Below are positions 40,364 through 41,258 of a stretch of 41,258 nt of DNA, one piece after another (within the stretch, counting starts at the first letter, position 1; every line of letters begins with the position of its first letter). Under the pieces are notes generated by a model. That model worked only from the letters and a program-made list of their open reading frames with translations. It was not told the origin of the DNA and did no database searches. The stretch covers positions 1-41,258 of the forward strand of contig NZ_NUGT01000033.1 in NCBI RefSeq assembly GCF_002574545.1, given 5' to 3'. This DNA comes from Bacillus sp. AFS055030. Lineage in GTDB: Bacteria; Bacillota; Bacilli; Bacillales; Bacillaceae_G. Both the position numbers and the translations under genes were made by a program.

Positions 40364-41206
40364 TTGGCAAATATAAAGATTGTAACTGACTCAACGGCCG
40401 ACTTATTAAAAGAAGAAATAGAAAATTTAAATATAACAGTCATTCCTTTAACTATACAGATAAATGGTGGTACTTATTTAGATGGAGTTAATATCTCTCC
40501 AAAACAATTTATTGATGAAATGCAACAATCAGCTGAATTGCCTAAGACATCTCAACCAGCCGTAGGAAAATTTGTTGAAACATTTGAAAAATTGACAGCC
40601 GATGGAAGTAAAGTCATTTCAATTCACTTATCAAGTGGTTTAAGTGGTACTTATTCAACTGCTTGTGTTGCTGCGGGGATGGTTGAAGGGGATGTAACCG
40701 TTATCGATTCTGCTTTTATTACAAGAGCAATGGCTTTTCAAGTGATCGAGGCAGCACAAATGGCTGAAAACGGATCCACAGTTGAAGAAATTGTGAACCG
40801 ACTTAAGGAAATTAAAAATAGTACGTATTTATATATTATGGTAGATACACTTGAAAATTTAGTTAAAGGCGGTAGAATTGGTAAAGGTAAAGCATTTATT
40901 GGTTCTTTATTAAATATTAAACCGATTGCATCACTTGAGGGTGGCGTTTATTCTCCAGTTGGTAAAGTGCGTAGCCATCAACAAGTCGTAAAAACTTTAA
41001 CGAAATATTTTGAACAAGACACACTCGGAAAAACGATTAAAGGTGTAGCTATTGCACATGCAGATGCTATAGAGCTTGCAGAGAATCTTAGAAATTCAAT
41101 TCAACTACTAACGAACATTGAATTAGATGAATCTAATTATACAACGCCAGTAATTAGTACCCATACAGGAAAAGGAGCTATTGGGTTCGTCTTTTATGCC
41201 GAATAG
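40364..41206 (+). CDS. DegV-family fatty-acid-binding protein
   Basis: A 280-residue two-domain DegV protein. It starts IKIVTDSTADL, followed by GVNISPKQF, KTSQPA, ISIHLSSGLSGTY, LENLVKGGRIGKGKAFIGSLLNIKPI and the C-terminal THTGKGAIGFVFY. DegV/FakB proteins bind a fatty acid and present it to the kinase FakA. The start is a TTG at 40364 with AAAGATGTGA upstream. An extended -10 (TGATATAAT, 40305-40313) lies ahead. The gene is complete; nothing further can be called in the last 50 bp. There are usually several DegV paralogues, so the specific one is uncertain. Confidence 0.9.
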   Translation: MANIKIVTDSTADLLKEEIENLNITVIPLTIQINGGTYLDGVNISPKQFIDEMQQSAELPKTSQPAVGKFVETFEKLTADGSKVISIHLSSGLSGTYSTACVAAGMVEGDVTVIDSAFITRAMAFQVIEAAQMAENGSTVEEIVNRLKEIKNSTYLYIMVDTLENLVKGGRIGKGKAFIGSLLNIKPIASLEGGVYSPVGKVRSHQQVVKTLTKYFEQDTLGKTIKGVAIAHADAIELAENLRNSIQLLTNIELDESNYTTPVISTHTGKGAIGFVFYAE

Positions 41207-41258
41207 ATTATTTACCATATGAAAAAAGAAGAAGCATAAATAAAATGTACCCTATAGA

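Overview
The window looks like about 41 kb of ordinary chromosome from a low-GC, endospore-forming Bacillaceae bacterium. The DNA is very AT-rich, with strong AGGAGG-type ribosome-binding sites and several GTG and TTG starts. Markers include a SpoIIP sporulation protein, a bacilliredoxin (BrxA/YphP), the YpgQ-YpgR-YphP-YpiP-ThyA-DfrA gene order familiar from Bacillus, and Zur-, CodY- and MhqR-type operator sequences. No integrated phage, IS transposase, CRISPR array, rRNA or tRNA was seen.

Layout. 1-1.4 kb: direct repeats, a nested terminator, a DUF2564-type gene, a cold-shock gene, and a small orphan gene under a CRP/FNR-type operator. 1.4-9.2 kb: topB, two unknown genes, a YkvI-type membrane protein, an MFS exporter, a zinc-binding lipoprotein with two Zur-type boxes, and pssA. 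9.2-13.7 kb: two OppA paralogues with no permease or ATPase genes beside them. 13.7-21.6 kb: DedA, CorA, the YcgR/YcgQ membrane pair with a His-rich loop, a Cys/Arg-rich protein with an internal duplication, a SpoIIP-family protein, and small unknowns. 21.7-27.2 kb: fhs, a YfmL-like RNA helicase, an MBL-fold hydrolase and glutathione peroxidase. 27.6-34.8 kb: ypgQ-yfmR, an SSB, ypgR-brxA, ypiP and thyA-dfrA. 34.9-41.2 kb: azoreductase, plsC, a hemolysin-III-type protein, iadA, a BMP-family lipoprotein, an orphan TatA and a DegV protein.

The standout feature is that thyA is split by a 276-nt, ORF-less group I intron (33728-34003). P1, P2, P3, P6, P7, P9, P9.1, P9.2 and P10 pairings can all be drawn by hand. 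Precise removal joins R166 to S167 and restores a 264-residue thymidylate synthase. The core closely resembles the phage T4 td intron as I remember it, but the insertion point is 21 nt upstream of the td site and the P6 loop that holds the homing endonuclease in td is only a short loop here. The dfrA start codon overlaps the thyA stop codon, so splicing could gate both thymidylate synthase and dihydrofolate reductase.

Two families of short structured repeats also occur. One (17580-17738 and 36425-36574) sits inside intrinsic terminators, with terminator sequence repeated on both sides. The other has a full copy at about 27190-27403 and an internally deleted copy at about 11395-11510. Folate and one-carbon genes (fhs, thyA, dfrA), redox and electrophile defence (gpx, brxA, azoR) and metal handling (ZnuA-like, CorA, YcgQR) are the main functional themes.
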